Assembly (NCBI RefSeq): GCF_900683735.1
Contig: NZ_LR215979.1
Span: 2,604,001-2,668,000 of the forward strand
DNA from: Fusobacterium ulcerans ATCC 49185
GTDB lineage: Bacteria; Fusobacteriota; Fusobacteriia; Fusobacteriales; Fusobacteriaceae
DNA: 64,000 bases
Reading direction: 5' to 3'
Positions 35,694-47,655 of the stretch are shown here, one piece after another. Both the position numbers and the translations under genes were made by a program. The notes beneath the pieces are model-generated. The model had not been told where the DNA came from, searched no databases, and saw nothing but the letters and a program-made list of their open reading frames with translations. The stretch's first letter is position 1. Every line of letters begins with the position of its first letter.

Positions 35694-36692
35694 CTATAAG
35701 TATGGATCTTCTTTAGCCATATAATTCTGTACATAGTCTTTTACTCCATCTTCTAATGAATGGAATTTTTTTGTATATCCTGCTCTTTTTAATTTTTCCA
35801 TAGTTGCCTGTGTAAAATATTGATATCTTCCTCTAAGATCTTCTGGCATAGGAACAAATTCAATTACTTTTTCTTGAGCCAGCTCAGGATTATTGGATGC
35901 TGCTCTCATTGTAGCCATAGATAAATCTAAGAAACTTCTAGCTTCTCCTGTTCCTATGTTATATATTCCAGATTCTACTTTTTCTGTTAGTAGAAAATAT
36001 AAAACATCAACCACATCTTTCAGATAAACGAAATCTCTCAGCTGTTCACCATCTTTATATCCCTCTTTATGTGATTTAAAAAGTTTCACTCCTCCATTTT
36101 CTTTGTATTGGTTAAATGTATGAAATACCATTGAAGCCATTCTTCCTTTGTGATATTCTTGTGGTCCATACACATTAAAAAACTTAGTTCCTGCCCATTG
36201 TTTTGGGGCTATTTTCTGCTTAAATGCCCAGTCATCAAATATTTTTTTAGAATATCCATATTTATTTAAAGGCATAAGTTTTTTTAATTCTTCAGGTGTT
36301 ACATCATCATTATATCCAAGCTCTCCAGCTCCATATGTTGCTGCTGATGAAGCATATACATAATTTATCTGCCTTGCTGCACAAAACTCCCATAATTTTT
36401 TACTGTATCCATAATTATTTGACATAAGATAATCTGCATCTTTTTCTGTAGTTGCAGAACAAGCTCCCATATGCAGTACTCCTGTTATCTTTTCAGCATT
36501 TGCTGGATTTGAAAGCCATTCAAAAAGATCATCTCTATCTACCCAGTCAGCATAATCTCTTTTTCTTAAATTAAGCCATTTCTCCTCTGTTCTGAATTTA
36601 TCAACTACTATAATATCGTTGATTCCCATTTCATTTAACTTCCAAACGAATGCACTACCAATCATTCCAGCTGCTCCAGTTACTATAATCAT
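35694..36692 (-). CDS. hldD: HldD, ADP-L-glycero-D-manno-heptose 6-epimerase
   Basis: 332 residues of the extended short-chain dehydrogenase family, making ADP-L-glycero-D-manno-heptose for the lipopolysaccharide inner core. Marks are the NADP-binding GAAGMIGS, the serine-rich SSAATYG, the catalytic YGYSK and the KFFNVYGPQEYHKGRMAS block typical of HldD. AGGAGG precedes the ATG at 36692; the seven earlier codons were rejected. Its presence supports a Gram-negative organism with heptose-containing LPS. Confidence 0.94.
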   Translation of the reverse strand: MIIVTGAAGMIGSAFVWKLNEMGINDIIVVDKFRTEEKWLNLRKRDYADWVDRDDLFEWLSNPANAEKITGVLHMGACSATTEKDADYLMSNNYGYSKKLWEFCAARQINYVYASSAATYGAGELGYNDDVTPEELKKLMPLNKYGYSKKIFDDWAFKQKIAPKQWAGTKFFNVYGPQEYHKGRMASMVFHTFNQYKENGGVKLFKSHKEGYKDGEQLRDFVYLKDVVDVLYFLLTEKVESGIYNIGTGEARSFLDLSMATMRAASNNPELAQEKVIEFVPMPEDLRGRYQYFTQATMEKLKRAGYTKKFHSLEDGVKDYVQNYMAKEDPYL

Positions 36693-36720
36693 AATTTCCT
36701 CCTGTATATTCAAATAATAA

Positions 36721-37551
36721 TTATCTGCTGCTTCTCTCTTTTATTAATCTGAATTGCGAGTATTCCAAACCTGTATCACCTATATCTATTCCTTCTCTAT
36801 TAGCTCCGTGAAAATCTGAACCTCCAGTTACTAAAAGAGAATGTCTTTTTGCCATTTTTTTATATTTTCTTTTTTCTGCTGGAGTGAAAGTACCATAAAC
36901 TGCTTCTAATCCTCCAAGTCCCAGTTTTTTAAGTTCTGATATCATATTTTCCAAAATCCCATCATTTTGTGTAATTAATTTAGGATGAGCCATAGATACA
37001 AAAGCTCCATTTGCATGAAGCATTTTTACTGCTCTTTCTGGTGGAAAATTTTCTTTTGGTACATATGCAGCACCTGTTTTTCCAAGATATTTCTCAAAAG
37101 CATCATTTTTAGAAAAAGCAGCTCCTATCTCCACAAGATAATTTGCTATATGAACCCTGCTGATAATATTTCCAGGTGCCATATTTTTAACTTTTTCCAT
37201 ATCAACCACTATACCACATTTTTCTAATTTTTCCACTACTTTTTTATTTCTATTTTCTCTTGCTTTTTTTAATTCTTCTAGTTCAGTAAGAAATTCTTCA
37301 TCTTCAAGATTAAGAAAATATCCTAATATATGTACTTCTAAATTATCAATGTTACATGATATCTCTATTCCCTGAATAAATTCTATCCCTACTTCATCAG
37401 CAATTTTTTTACCCTCTGCCAATCCATCCACTGTATCATGATCTGTTATAGCTATTGTTTTCATACCAAATGATTTTGCTCTTTTTACTACTTCTTCTGG
37501 TGTGAAAGTTCCATCTGAAGCTATAGTATGTATGTGCATATCCACTTCCAT
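36721..37551 (-). CDS. PHP-domain phosphoesterase (RNase AM/TrpH-like)
   Basis: 276 residues of the PHP superfamily. Metal ligands are visible in DMHIHTIASDGT at the N-terminus, AITDHDTVDGL near residue 40, SMAHPKLI and GGSDFHG at the C-terminus. Related proteins hydrolyse 3',5'-nucleotide bisphosphates or trim RNA 5' ends. The ATG at 37551 has AGGTGAG upstream. It lies 28 bp before hldD and probably shares its transcript. The preferred substrate is not visible. Confidence 0.88.
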   Translation of the reverse strand: MEVDMHIHTIASDGTFTPEEVVKRAKSFGMKTIAITDHDTVDGLAEGKKIADEVGIEFIQGIEISCNIDNLEVHILGYFLNLEDEEFLTELEELKKARENRNKKVVEKLEKCGIVVDMEKVKNMAPGNIISRVHIANYLVEIGAAFSKNDAFEKYLGKTGAAYVPKENFPPERAVKMLHANGAFVSMAHPKLITQNDGILENMISELKKLGLGGLEAVYGTFTPAEKRKYKKMAKRHSLLVTGGSDFHGANREGIDIGDTGLEYSQFRLIKERSSR

Positions 37552-37576
37552 AACTCTCACCTCTATATCTTTCAGC

Positions 37577-37606
37577 AAAGAAAGGCGTCTATTTCCCACA
37601 GACGCC
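37577..37606 (-). terminator. Terminator of the secA-lipoprotein transcript
   Basis: On the minus strand GGCGTCT and AGACGCC form a GC-rich 7-bp stem around a 9-base loop, followed by TTTCTTTG. It is about 30 bp beyond the lipoprotein stop and only about 30 bp before the PHP start, so read-through may feed the next operon. Confidence 0.75.
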
Positions 37607-37637
37607 CCACCTTTTTGTTATACTATTCTTTTATTTA

Positions 37638-38378
37638 TTAGTTATCCCATTTCTCTAGTTTTGAAAAATATTCAGGATAAGCAATATACAATGCTTTTGC
37701 ATTTATATTATTTTTTTCTATAGCTGTTTTATTATCTTTTGCATTGATGTTAGCTATCTTTATCATTCTTGCAGAAACTTCTCTATTATACCATACTTCT
37801 GTAGAGAAAAACTCATCTCTTTTTAGAAATTTATTAAGAAGTTTTCTTAACTGCTTAGTATCTTTTTCACTGAGATCTGTTTGTTTTGAATATTCAACTA
37901 TTTTATTCCATTCATCTTCAGTAGCAACTACATCTTTAATGTGATTAGATGGATTTTCCATTCTAACAAATGATTCTCTTACCATTTTATCAACTAATCC
38001 CTTAGGGTCTTTAATATTTTCATTGTCTAAGAAGAATTTTCTAGGCATTTTTTTATTATATTTTGTTACTAAACCTAAAAATTGATCATATTCATCATCA
38101 GTTATTTCAGTTGCATCTTTTTTCTCTAGAGATAGTAAAAATTGGAAATCTTTTTCACTCATTTTTCCAGTTTTTCTCAAATACATGATAGGATTTTCAT
38201 CTCCATACCAATCTTCAATAAGTGCTTCTCCCTCAATAACATTGATTATAGTTTTATCCCATTCTTTAGCTGAAGCTTTTGTTATATTATACTTTTGTTC
38301 TAAAGAGCTTCCTTTTTCCATAGAGCTACAAGAAATAAAAAGCATTGAAATCAATAAACCTAAAAATAACTTTTTCAT
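37638..38378 (-). CDS. Lipoprotein of unknown function downstream of secA
   Basis: 246 residues with a type II signal peptide (lipobox LFISC). The mature part is charged and helical, with two similar segments: ASAKEWDKTI at the start and ATEDEWNKIVEY mid-protein, each followed by a region with LSEKD or MSEKDFQFLL. That hints at an internal repeat of about 125 residues. I recognise no family. It starts 21 bp after secA with a good AGGAGG, and no terminator separates them, so it is probably cotranscribed with secA. Confidence 0.75.
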   Translation of the reverse strand: MKKLFLGLLISMLFISCSSMEKGSSLEQKYNITKASAKEWDKTIINVIEGEALIEDWYGDENPIMYLRKTGKMSEKDFQFLLSLEKKDATEITDDEYDQFLGLVTKYNKKMPRKFFLDNENIKDPKGLVDKMVRESFVRMENPSNHIKDVVATEDEWNKIVEYSKQTDLSEKDTKQLRKLLNKFLKRDEFFSTEVWYNREVSARMIKIANINAKDNKTAIEKNNINAKALYIAYPEYFSKLEKWDN

Positions 38379-38399
38379 TTAGTTCCTCCTAATTTTTGA

Positions 38400-41090
38400 T
38401 TACACTCTTCCACAGCAGTTTTTATGTTTTTTTCCGCTTCCACAAGGACAAGGATCATTTCTTCCTACTTTTTCAGAAGTTCTTGGCTGATTATTATCCT
38501 CTTCTTCATCCTCTGTATTATAATTTACTTTATCCAGTGGTTCTTCTTTTACTTTTAATTCTTCCTCTTCTGGACTTTTAATTATAACTTTAAATAGGAA
38601 TGAAGTTGTTTGTTCCTTTATTGTTTCCAACATTTTTTCATAAAGTTCTCCTGAAAGAAGTTTGTATTCTACTACTGGATCTCTTTGACCGTATGCTCTC
38701 AGATAGATTCCTTCTCTCAGTCCATCTAATGATTTTAAATGTTCTCTCCATCTTGAATCAACTACTTCAAACAGTATATATTTCTCAAGTCTTCTCATTA
38801 GATCAGAACCTATTCTCTTTTCTTTTGCTTCATATTCATTTACAATATCATTATACAATTTTTCTATATAATTTTCTATACTTGTTGATTTATATTCAGC
38901 TAAATCTGCTATTTCATATCCATATTTTTCATTTAAGAATTCTGCAAGTCCTGTAATATCCCAGTCATCTTTAAACTCTCCAACAAATCTTGTTGTTACT
39001 TGTAAACGTATAGTATCTTTAAGCATATGTAAAACTGTGTCTTTAAGATCATCTTTTACCATAGCTTCATTTCTGCTTGCATAAATAGCAGTTCTTTGTT
39101 TATTCATAACATCATCAAACTCAAGAAGATTTTTTCTGATTCCAAAGTTTCTTGATTCAATTTTATTTTGTGCATTAGCTATTGCTTTATTAATCATTGA
39201 GTGAGTTATAGGCTCTCCTTCAGGAAGTCCTAATTTTTCCATTACAGTTTTAACTCTGTCTGAACCAAATAATCTCATCAAGTCATCTTCGAGGGATAAA
39301 TAGAATTCTGATTCTCCAGGGTCTCCCTGTCTACCAGATCTCCCTCTTAACTGGTTATCTATTCTTCTAGACTCATGTCTTTCAGTTCCAAGGATGAATA
39401 ATCCTCCTTGTTCCATAACTTTTTCTCTTTCTTCTTCACATTGCACTCTGTATTTTTCCAATATTTCAGCATAGTTTTCAGCATCTCTGCTTCCTACTTC
39501 TTCTACAGCAAGGAATTCAGGATTTCCTCCAAGCATAATGTCAGTACCTCTACCTGCCATGTTAGTAGCTATTGTTACAGTTCCGAATCTTCCAGCCTGT
39601 GCTACTATTTCTGCTTCTTGAGCATGGAATTTAGCATTTAATACATTATGAGGTATCTTTCTTGCTTTAAGAAGTTCAGAAAGGTCTTCAGAACTTTTTA
39701 TTGAAATAGTTCCCACAAGTACTGGCTGTCCTTTTTTATGTAATTCTTCTATTCTATTTATTATTGCATCTATTTTCTCTTTATGCGTCTTGAAGACCAA
39801 ATCTGGATGATCTTTTCTCATTACTGGTTTATTTGTAGGGATAACTACTACTTCCAAACCATATGTATGAACAAACTCTGCTGCCTCTGTTTCAGCAGTA
39901 CCAGTCATTCCTGATAATTTTTCATACATTCTGAAATAGTTTTGAAGTGTGATTGATGCAAGAGTTTGGTTTTCTCCAGCTATATTCACTCCTTCTTTTG
40001 CTTCAATAGCTTGGTGAAGACCATCTGAATATCTTCTTCCTTCCATAGCTCTTCCAGTAAATTCATCTATTATTATTACTTGTCCTTCACCATTTACTAA
40101 ATAATCTCTATCTCTTTTGAAAAGTTCTTTAGCTTTTAAAGCCTGATTTAAGTAATGAGTAAGTTCTACATTTTCAGGAGAATAAAGGTTATCTATTTTC
40201 AATAACTTTTCAACTTTTGTTACACCTTTTTCAGTAAGAACAATGTTTTTAGCTTTTTCATCAACTTCATAATCTCCCCATTTTTCAGGTGGAATATCCA
40301 TTTCCTTTTTAGCTTTTACATCTTTGATTCCTTCTGTTTCATAACTTCTGCTTAACATTGAAACTATTTGATAGAACACTTTATACCATTTGATAGATTC
40401 AGTAGCAGCACCAGATATAATAAGTGGTGTTCTTGCTTCGTCTATAAGGATAGAGTCAACCTCATCCACTATACAGTAGTTAAGTTCTCTTTGTACTCTC
40501 TCTTCTATACTTCCTACCATGTTATCTCTCAAGTAGTCAAATCCAAATTCTGAGTTTGTACCATATGTAATATCACTGTTGTAAGCTTGCTTTCTCTGTT
40601 CTGTTGATATACCATTTAGTATAACTCCAGAATTTAATCCAAGGAAGTCATAAACTCTTCCCATCATATCTCTATCTCTGGCAGCAAGGTAATCATTTAC
40701 TGTTATGATATGTACACCTTTTCCAGTAAGAGCATTTAAATATACAGGACAAGTAGCCACAAGAGTTTTTCCTTCCCCAGTTTTCATTTCCGTTATTTTT
40801 CCTTCATGAAGAACTATTCCTCCAATAAGCTGAACATCATAATGTCTTAGTCCTAAAACTCTCTTAGATGTTTCTCTTACAGTTGCAAATGCTTCTGGCA
40901 GAATATCATCTAAAGTTTCACCTTTTGCTAATCTTTCTTTAAAATATGCAGTTTTTGCTCTTAACTGCTCATCAGTAAGCTTTTCAAAATCAGGTTCAAG
41001 CTGATTAATAACATCTACTATTTTTCTTATCCTCTTTACTTCTCTATCGTTTTTTGTACCAAATATCTTTTTTAACAAATCTCCTATCAT
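38400..41090 (-). CDS. secA: SecA, protein translocase ATPase
   Basis: 896 residues. SecA drives secreted proteins through SecYEG. Visible are [12 protein letters not shown] (Walker A), [20 protein letters not shown] (Walker B region), the preprotein-binding insert, [11 protein letters not shown] and the [13 protein letters not shown] motif. The C-terminal zinc domain [13 protein letters not shown], which binds SecB and lipids, is intact. GAGAGG precedes the ATG. A likely promoter lies between it and ligA. Confidence 0.97.
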   Translation of the reverse strand: MIGDLLKKIFGTKNDREVKRIRKIVDVINQLEPDFEKLTDEQLRAKTAYFKERLAKGETLDDILPEAFATVRETSKRVLGLRHYDVQLIGGIVLHEGKITEMKTGEGKTLVATCPVYLNALTGKGVHIITVNDYLAARDRDMMGRVYDFLGLNSGVILNGISTEQRKQAYNSDITYGTNSEFGFDYLRDNMVGSIEERVQRELNYCIVDEVDSILIDEARTPLIISGAATESIKWYKVFYQIVSMLSRSYETEGIKDVKAKKEMDIPPEKWGDYEVDEKAKNIVLTEKGVTKVEKLLKIDNLYSPENVELTHYLNQALKAKELFKRDRDYLVNGEGQVIIIDEFTGRAMEGRRYSDGLHQAIEAKEGVNIAGENQTLASITLQNYFRMYEKLSGMTGTAETEAAEFVHTYGLEVVVIPTNKPVMRKDHPDLVFKTHKEKIDAIINRIEELHKKGQPVLVGTISIKSSEDLSELLKARKIPHNVLNAKFHAQEAEIVAQAGRFGTVTIATNMAGRGTDIMLGGNPEFLAVEEVGSRDAENYAEILEKYRVQCEEEREKVMEQGGLFILGTERHESRRIDNQLRGRSGRQGDPGESEFYLSLEDDLMRLFGSDRVKTVMEKLGLPEGEPITHSMINKAIANAQNKIESRNFGIRKNLLEFDDVMNKQRTAIYASRNEAMVKDDLKDTVLHMLKDTIRLQVTTRFVGEFKDDWDITGLAEFLNEKYGYEIADLAEYKSTSIENYIEKLYNDIVNEYEAKEKRIGSDLMRRLEKYILFEVVDSRWREHLKSLDGLREGIYLRAYGQRDPVVEYKLLSGELYEKMLETIKEQTTSFLFKVIIKSPEEEELKVKEEPLDKVNYNTEDEEEDNNQPRTSEKVGRNDPCPCGSGKKHKNCCGRV

Positions 41091-41140
41091 CTACAATTTT
41101 CCTCTCTTTAAATTATTATTCTGACACTTTATCAAGATAT

Positions 41141-41169
41141 ATGCTACCATAAATCTTCTCGATAGTCAA
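41141..41169 (-). promoter_or_regulatory. Possible secA promoter
   Basis: Minus-strand TTGACT, 17-bp spacer, TAGCAT, about 50 bp upstream of the secA ATG. The -10 is weak. Confidence 0.35.
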
Positions 41170-41190
41170 TTAAAGGTGCTTGTTTTTATA

Positions 41191-43287
<2,097 letters not shown>

Positions 43288-43346
43288 CTATGTTTTCATA
43301 ATGATATTATATCATTTTTTTTTAAGATTTTTTTCAAAAATATTAT

Positions 43347-43375
43347 TTGTTCATATTGTAAAAAAATGTTAATAT
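43347..43375 (+). promoter_or_regulatory. Possible promoter of the pyrophosphatase gene
   Basis: TTGTTC, 17-bp spacer, TAATAT on plus, about 42 bp upstream of the ATG. Confidence 0.4.
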
Positions 43376-43417
43376 ATTTGAAACAGCAATTCAAGAAAAA
43401 TAAGGAGGTTTTTTCAA

Positions 43418-45034
43418 ATGGAGCCTATTTTGATTTTTGGACATAGACATCCAGATACAGATTCTATCTGCTCTTCAATTGCCTTAGCTGAACTAAAAAA
43501 AGAGATGGGAATAAATGCTATTCCTTACAGACTTGGTGATATAAATAAAGAAACAGAATATGTCTTAAAATATTTTGGTGTAAAAATTCCTAAACTTTTA
43601 AAAACAGTTAGTGCTCAGATATCTGACCTGACTAGAGTGGAAAAAAAGACTTTATCTATAGATGATTCTTTAAGATCAGCTTTAGATATAATGACTGTAG
43701 AAAACTTTTCCAGCCTTCCTGTTGTAGATGATAAAAAACAGCTTAAAGGTATGATACATATTTCTGATATAGCTAATACTTACCTTAATCTTGAACATTC
43801 AGATCTTTTTGGAAAATATAAGACAACATACGAAAATCTGAAAGATGTTCTGGATGGAATAATTGTAAGTGGTACTTATCCAAGCGGTATTATTACTGGA
43901 AATCTGAAGGCTGTATCTGAACTGGAAAATGTTACTCAGGGAGATATAGTTGTAACTACATCTATGGTAGATGGTATTGACAGATCAATCAAAGCAGGAG
44001 CAAAAGTTATAATCGTTGCTTGTGATGAAGATGATTTTATCAGCCCAAGAGTGACTTCCGACTGTGCTATTATGAGGGTTCATGCTAATCTTTTCAAGAC
44101 AATAAGTCTTGTAAGTCAGTCACTTTCATTATCTTCTATAATGAATAATACAAAATTCTATTCATTTAAAAAAGATGATTTCTTACATGATATAAAAGAT
44201 ATAATGAAAGAGGCAACACAGACAAACTTCCCAGTTACTGAAAAAGATGGAACTGTATATGGAACAATCAGGACTAAAAACTTGATTAACTTCACAAGAA
44301 AACAAGTTATTCTAGTTGACCACAATGAGTTTGCCCATTCAGTAGAGGGATTACAAGATGCAAAAATACTACAGGTTATTGACCATCATAAGTTTGGAAA
44401 TTTTATTACTGATGAACCTGTAAAAATAAATGCTGAAATAGTTGGATGTACTTGTACCATCATTTATGAATTATTCAGAGATGCAAGAATCACTCCATCT
44501 AAAAAAGCTGCTGGACTTATGATGAGTGCTATTCTTTCAGATACACTTATGTTTAAATCACCTACTTGTACTCAGAAAGATATAGATACAGTTAAAGAGC
44601 TTGCTCTTATTTGTGAAGAGCTTGATTATGAAGAATATGGAATGAACATGCTTATAGCAGGAACTTCTCTTGCTAATAGATCTTCCTATGAAATACTTAC
44701 TACAGATATGAAAGAATTCTCTATGAATGGAATCAATATGGGAATAGCTCAGGTAAATACTGTAGATGTAGCTGGACTTTTAAATAAACAGGCTGATTTG
44801 GAAAGAGTTATGAAAGAGATAAATAAAAACTCTGGATTCTCAATGTTTGTGCTTATTATTACAGATATAATAAAATCTGGTTCTTATGCTATGATAGCAG
44901 GGGATTTCCCTCAACTTATAGAGAGAGCTTTCAATGTTCATCTGGAAAATAATCTTGCATGGCTGGAAGGGGTAGTTTCAAGAAAGAAACAGATAGTTCC
45001 TTTCCTTATGGCTGCAAGTCAGAGTTTAGATTAA
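43418..45034 (+). CDS. ppaC: Family II inorganic pyrophosphatase with CBS and DRTGG regulatory domains
   Basis: 538 residues, hydrolysing pyrophosphate with Mn or Co. The N-terminal DHH part has FGHRHPDTDSICSS; the second half has VIDHHKFGNF and the C-terminal DHHA2 domain ending near SRKKQIVPFL. Between them, about residues 65-245, lies an insert of two CBS domains separated by a DRTGG domain. CBS-pyrophosphatases of this build, known in Clostridium, are regulated by AMP, ADP and diadenosine polyphosphates. AAGGAGG precedes the ATG. It is a single-gene transcript, divergent from ligA and ended by a strong terminator. Confidence 0.94.
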   Translation: MEPILIFGHRHPDTDSICSSIALAELKKEMGINAIPYRLGDINKETEYVLKYFGVKIPKLLKTVSAQISDLTRVEKKTLSIDDSLRSALDIMTVENFSSLPVVDDKKQLKGMIHISDIANTYLNLEHSDLFGKYKTTYENLKDVLDGIIVSGTYPSGIITGNLKAVSELENVTQGDIVVTTSMVDGIDRSIKAGAKVIIVACDEDDFISPRVTSDCAIMRVHANLFKTISLVSQSLSLSSIMNNTKFYSFKKDDFLHDIKDIMKEATQTNFPVTEKDGTVYGTIRTKNLINFTRKQVILVDHNEFAHSVEGLQDAKILQVIDHHKFGNFITDEPVKINAEIVGCTCTIIYELFRDARITPSKKAAGLMMSAILSDTLMFKSPTCTQKDIDTVKELALICEELDYEEYGMNMLIAGTSLANRSSYEILTTDMKEFSMNGINMGIAQVNTVDVAGLLNKQADLERVMKEINKNSGFSMFVLIITDIIKSGSYAMIAGDFPQLIERAFNVHLENNLAWLEGVVSRKKQIVPFLMAASQSLD

Positions 45035-45043
45035 TATATTAAA

Positions 45044-45072
45044 ATAGAGGCTGATTAAAAACCAGCCTCTAT
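45044..45072 (+). terminator. Bidirectional terminator between the pyrophosphatase and FUSC-like genes
   Basis: ATAGAGGCTG pairs with CAGCCTCTAT around a 9-base loop, followed on plus by ATTTTTTT and on minus by TTTTAATAT. The minus-strand gene's stop codon lies within the stem. Confidence 0.9.
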
Positions 45073-46046
45073 ATTTTTTTCTCCCCATCTAATGTATATT
45101 TTTTCATAAAATCCTTCTTAATTTCAAGAAATTCCTCTATATCATTAAAGAACTGCAGCAGCATAGCTCTGCTCTCAAATTCAACTCTACTTTTTGGAAG
45201 AGGCATATTTTTAAATTTCTCTCTCAATATTTCTAGTTCATCTAAAGCTTCAAGGTACAATCTATCTACTCCTATTGAACTTCCTACTTTTCTTGTAAAT
45301 TCTGAAACAATGAATGTATGCTCGCTGCTTATAAAAAAGTTATAAAAATGCTTTCTCATTCTTACCAAAATTTTATACTGAGCTCTTTTCATATTAAAAA
45401 CTTCTATCTCATATCTTGAACCATAGAATAAAGCATTATTGTAATCTTTATATGCTAAATCTCTTCCTATATCCAGTTCTTTTCTTAAATCTTTAAATAT
45501 TTTATCTTCATCAACAAATATTGCTCCTGTTATTAATTCATCACTCATATAGCTGAGAATTTTTTTCATACAATCATCTACATTTTCCTGAGTGTGCTTT
45601 ATTTTTTTAGTTACATCAGGCATATATAGATTTAAAACTATAGCTATTAATGCTCCAAGCACAAGTATTAATATTTCATTTGTAAGTATTTTTAAGGATA
45701 TATTTCTTTCTGTCAGAATATGTGTTGCCAATACTACTGTTACCAAAAATCCTTGAAACAAATTAAACTTCAGGCATATAGGCATAAATATTAAAATAAA
45801 AAGTCCAAATACAAATGGTGTATATCCCCAAAAATAAAAAAACATTGCTGCTATAAAAAGTCCTACAAGGGAAGCAATAAATCTTTCTATTGCTATTTTC
45901 ACTGATTCTTTTTTCGTTGTCTGTATACTTATTATTGTAACTATTCCAGCAGTTACTCCATAACTTATTCCCATGATCTGAGCCAAATATATAGCCAAAA
46001 ATGTTCCAAATGCAGTTTTTATAACTCTATGATCAAAGTAACTCAA
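45069..46046 (-). CDS. FUSC/aromatic acid exporter (ArAE)-family membrane protein
   Basis: 325 residues. About six membrane segments in residues 5-145 (AFGTFLAIYLAQIMGISYGVTA is typical of ArAE_1) are followed by a cytoplasmic C-terminal helical domain of about 175 residues. Relatives are proposed efflux proteins for aromatic acids or other small anions, mostly without proven substrate. The start is TTG with AAGGAGG seven bases upstream, which fits the conserved length. It ends at a bidirectional terminator shared with the pyrophosphatase gene. Confidence 0.82.
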   Translation of the reverse strand: MSYFDHRVIKTAFGTFLAIYLAQIMGISYGVTAGIVTIISIQTTKKESVKIAIERFIASLVGLFIAAMFFYFWGYTPFVFGLFILIFMPICLKFNLFQGFLVTVVLATHILTERNISLKILTNEILILVLGALIAIVLNLYMPDVTKKIKHTQENVDDCMKKILSYMSDELITGAIFVDEDKIFKDLRKELDIGRDLAYKDYNNALFYGSRYEIEVFNMKRAQYKILVRMRKHFYNFFISSEHTFIVSEFTRKVGSSIGVDRLYLEALDELEILREKFKNMPLPKSRVEFESRAMLLQFFNDIEEFLEIKKDFMKKYTLDGEKKI

Positions 46047-46145
46047 ATTATCCCTCCTTTAAAATTTTATATATATTTTTATACATCCAAAAAGGTGCTT
46101 TTCTTTTTTTCTGCCCTATCTTCATTACAACTTTTCTAACAAAAA

Positions 46146-46163
46146 AAGGCGGACAACCGCCTT
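46146..46163 (-). terminator. Terminator of the orphan EIIB gene
   Basis: On the minus strand AAGGCGG and CCGCCTT form a perfect GC-rich 7-bp stem with a 4-base loop and TTTTTTTG after it, overlapping the stop codon. Confidence 0.88.
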
Positions 46164-46551
46164 ACTTATTTTTTTCTCTTATATCATTTATCTCTTCAGC
46201 TAACTTTTCAGCTTTTAATCCAATAATGATATGAATTTTTTTATCAGTTAATTTTATAACTTTATGAGCTCCTAAAATAATTATTCTCTTTTCATCCAAC
46301 AGAGAACCATCTTTCATTATTACTCTTATTCTTGTCATGCAAGGGTCTACACTTACTATATTTTTTTCTCCACCTAAAGCTTTGATATATAGTTTTCCCA
46401 TTCCAGAAAATTTCTTTTCTTCAAGTTTATCCAAATCAACACAATTTACTCTTTTTACTTTAGTGATCAGTTTATATTTTCTGATAATTATAGCTGCTAC
46501 AACTACTATGATTATTCCAATTATCCAATATAACCACTTGGTCGACTCCAT
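46162..46551 (-). CDS. Membrane-anchored stand-alone PTS EIIB domain
   Basis: 129 residues. An N-terminal transmembrane helix (about 6-24, WLYWIIGIIIVVVAAIII) and a basic stretch lead to a glucose/sucrose-type EIIB domain. The phosphorylation-site cysteine is in VDPCMTRIRVIMKDG, matching NCITRLRM of the EIICB permease at 27.5-29 kb. No EIIC or EIIA domain is attached or adjacent. GGAGG precedes the ATG, and it has its own near-consensus promoter and a strong terminator, so it is an independent unit. It may pass phosphate to a separate permease or act as a sensor. Its role is unknown. Confidence 0.85.
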   Translation of the reverse strand: MESTKWLYWIIGIIIVVVAAIIIRKYKLITKVKRVNCVDLDKLEEKKFSGMGKLYIKALGGEKNIVSVDPCMTRIRVIMKDGSLLDEKRIIILGAHKVIKLTDKKIHIIIGLKAEKLAEEINDIREKNK

Positions 46552-46584
46552 AACTCCCTCCCTTATTAATTAATCATCACCTAT

Positions 46585-46613
46585 AATATAACGATTTTAC
46601 TAAAAGTTGTCAA
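46585..46613 (-). promoter_or_regulatory. Promoter of the orphan EIIB gene
   Basis: Minus-strand TTGACA, 17-bp spacer, TATATT, beginning 2 bp beyond the mnmA stop and about 35 bp before the EIIB ATG. Confidence 0.75.
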
Positions 46614-46614
46614 G

Positions 46615-47655
46615 TTATGATATTATTCCTCCACCAAGTACTAAATTTTTATAATACAACACCAAATGCTGTCCTGGAGCAGTCTGGGGATTTTCTTCAT
46701 CAAACTCAAAGTAGAGTTTTTCATTCTCAAATAAAATTTTTCCACTTGTACCAAAGCTGGAAAATCTAGGCCTTCCAATAATACTTTTATCTAAAATATC
46801 ATTTATTTTTATAGAAAGCTTATATTTTTTTAGCTCTACCCTTTTTTGGTACAATTCTTTATATTCTCCAATAGTTATTTCATTTTTCTCTTTATTTATT
46901 TTTGTTATAAAATATGCTCTTGGAAGTTTAAGTCCTAATCCTCTTCTCTGTCCAATTGTATATAACTGATATCCTTCATGTTTTCCCATAATATTTCCAT
47001 TATTATCTATAAAGTTTCCCTTTTTTATTTTATCTCCTAAATTTTTTCTAAGAAATTCTATATATCCTTCCTTAGCAAAGCATATTCCCTGACTATCTCC
47101 TTTATCATGTACTTCTAGTCCAATATTCTTGGCTATCCCTCTTATCTCCTTTTTTTCATAAGAATGCAAAGGGAATATAAGCCTTGATATTTTATCATTA
47201 TCCAGTCTGTAAAGCATATAGCTTTGATCTTTTTTGGGGTCATAGGAAACTTTCAGTAGCTCTCTTTTAAACTCTTCTGAATATTCCACAGAACAATAAT
47301 GCCCTGTAGCTACAAAATATGCTCCCTCTTCATCTGCAGTTTCAAAAAGAACTCTCATTTTTACTCTTTCGTCACAGATAACACAGGGAGAAGGAGTTAT
47401 TCCTTGAGAATATCCCTCTAAAAAATCATCTATAACTTCCTTTTGGAATAATTCTTCTATATCTATTGTTCTATGTTTTATTCCAAGAAAGTCACATATC
47501 CTTTGAGCAGCTTTTATTTCTTCCATGAGAGATTTTTCCTTCTTATGATTCAATGTTACACCTATGACTTCATATCCTTGTTCTCTCAAAAGATAGGCTC
47601 CCACAGAAGAATCTACTCCACCACTCATTCCTATAACTGCCCTTTTTCTATTCAT
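46615..47655 (-). CDS. mnmA: MnmA, tRNA 2-thiouridylase
   Basis: 346 residues, thiolating U34 of tRNAs for Glu, Gln and Lys. Marks are the PP-loop GMSGGVDSS, the first catalytic cysteine in SPCVICDE and the second in DSQGICFA. The start at 47655 follows AGGAG at 9 bases; earlier codons overlap the upstream channel gene. The start overlaps the potassium-channel stop by 8 bp. It is the last gene of the permease-birA-channel-mnmA run. Confidence 0.95.
   Translation of the reverse strand: MNRKRAVIGMSGGVDSSVGAYLLREQGYEVIGVTLNHKKEKSLMEEIKAAQRICDFLGIKHRTIDIEELFQKEVIDDFLEGYSQGITPSPCVICDERVKMRVLFETADEEGAYFVATGHYCSVEYSEEFKRELLKVSYDPKKDQSYMLYRLDNDKISRLIFPLHSYEKKEIRGIAKNIGLEVHDKGDSQGICFAKEGYIEFLRKNLGDKIKKGNFIDNNGNIMGKHEGYQLYTIGQRRGLGLKLPRAYFITKINKEKNEITIGEYKELYQKRVELKKYKLSIKINDILDKSIIGRPRFSSFGTSGKILFENEKLYFEFDEENPQTAPGQHLVLYYKNLVLGGGIIS

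Noticed and set aside
43301-43315. ATGATATTATATCAT-like palindrome upstream of ligA
   Set aside because: It coincides with a TATAAT-like -10 in nearly pure AT sequence and has no matching -35 at proper spacing; chance is likely.
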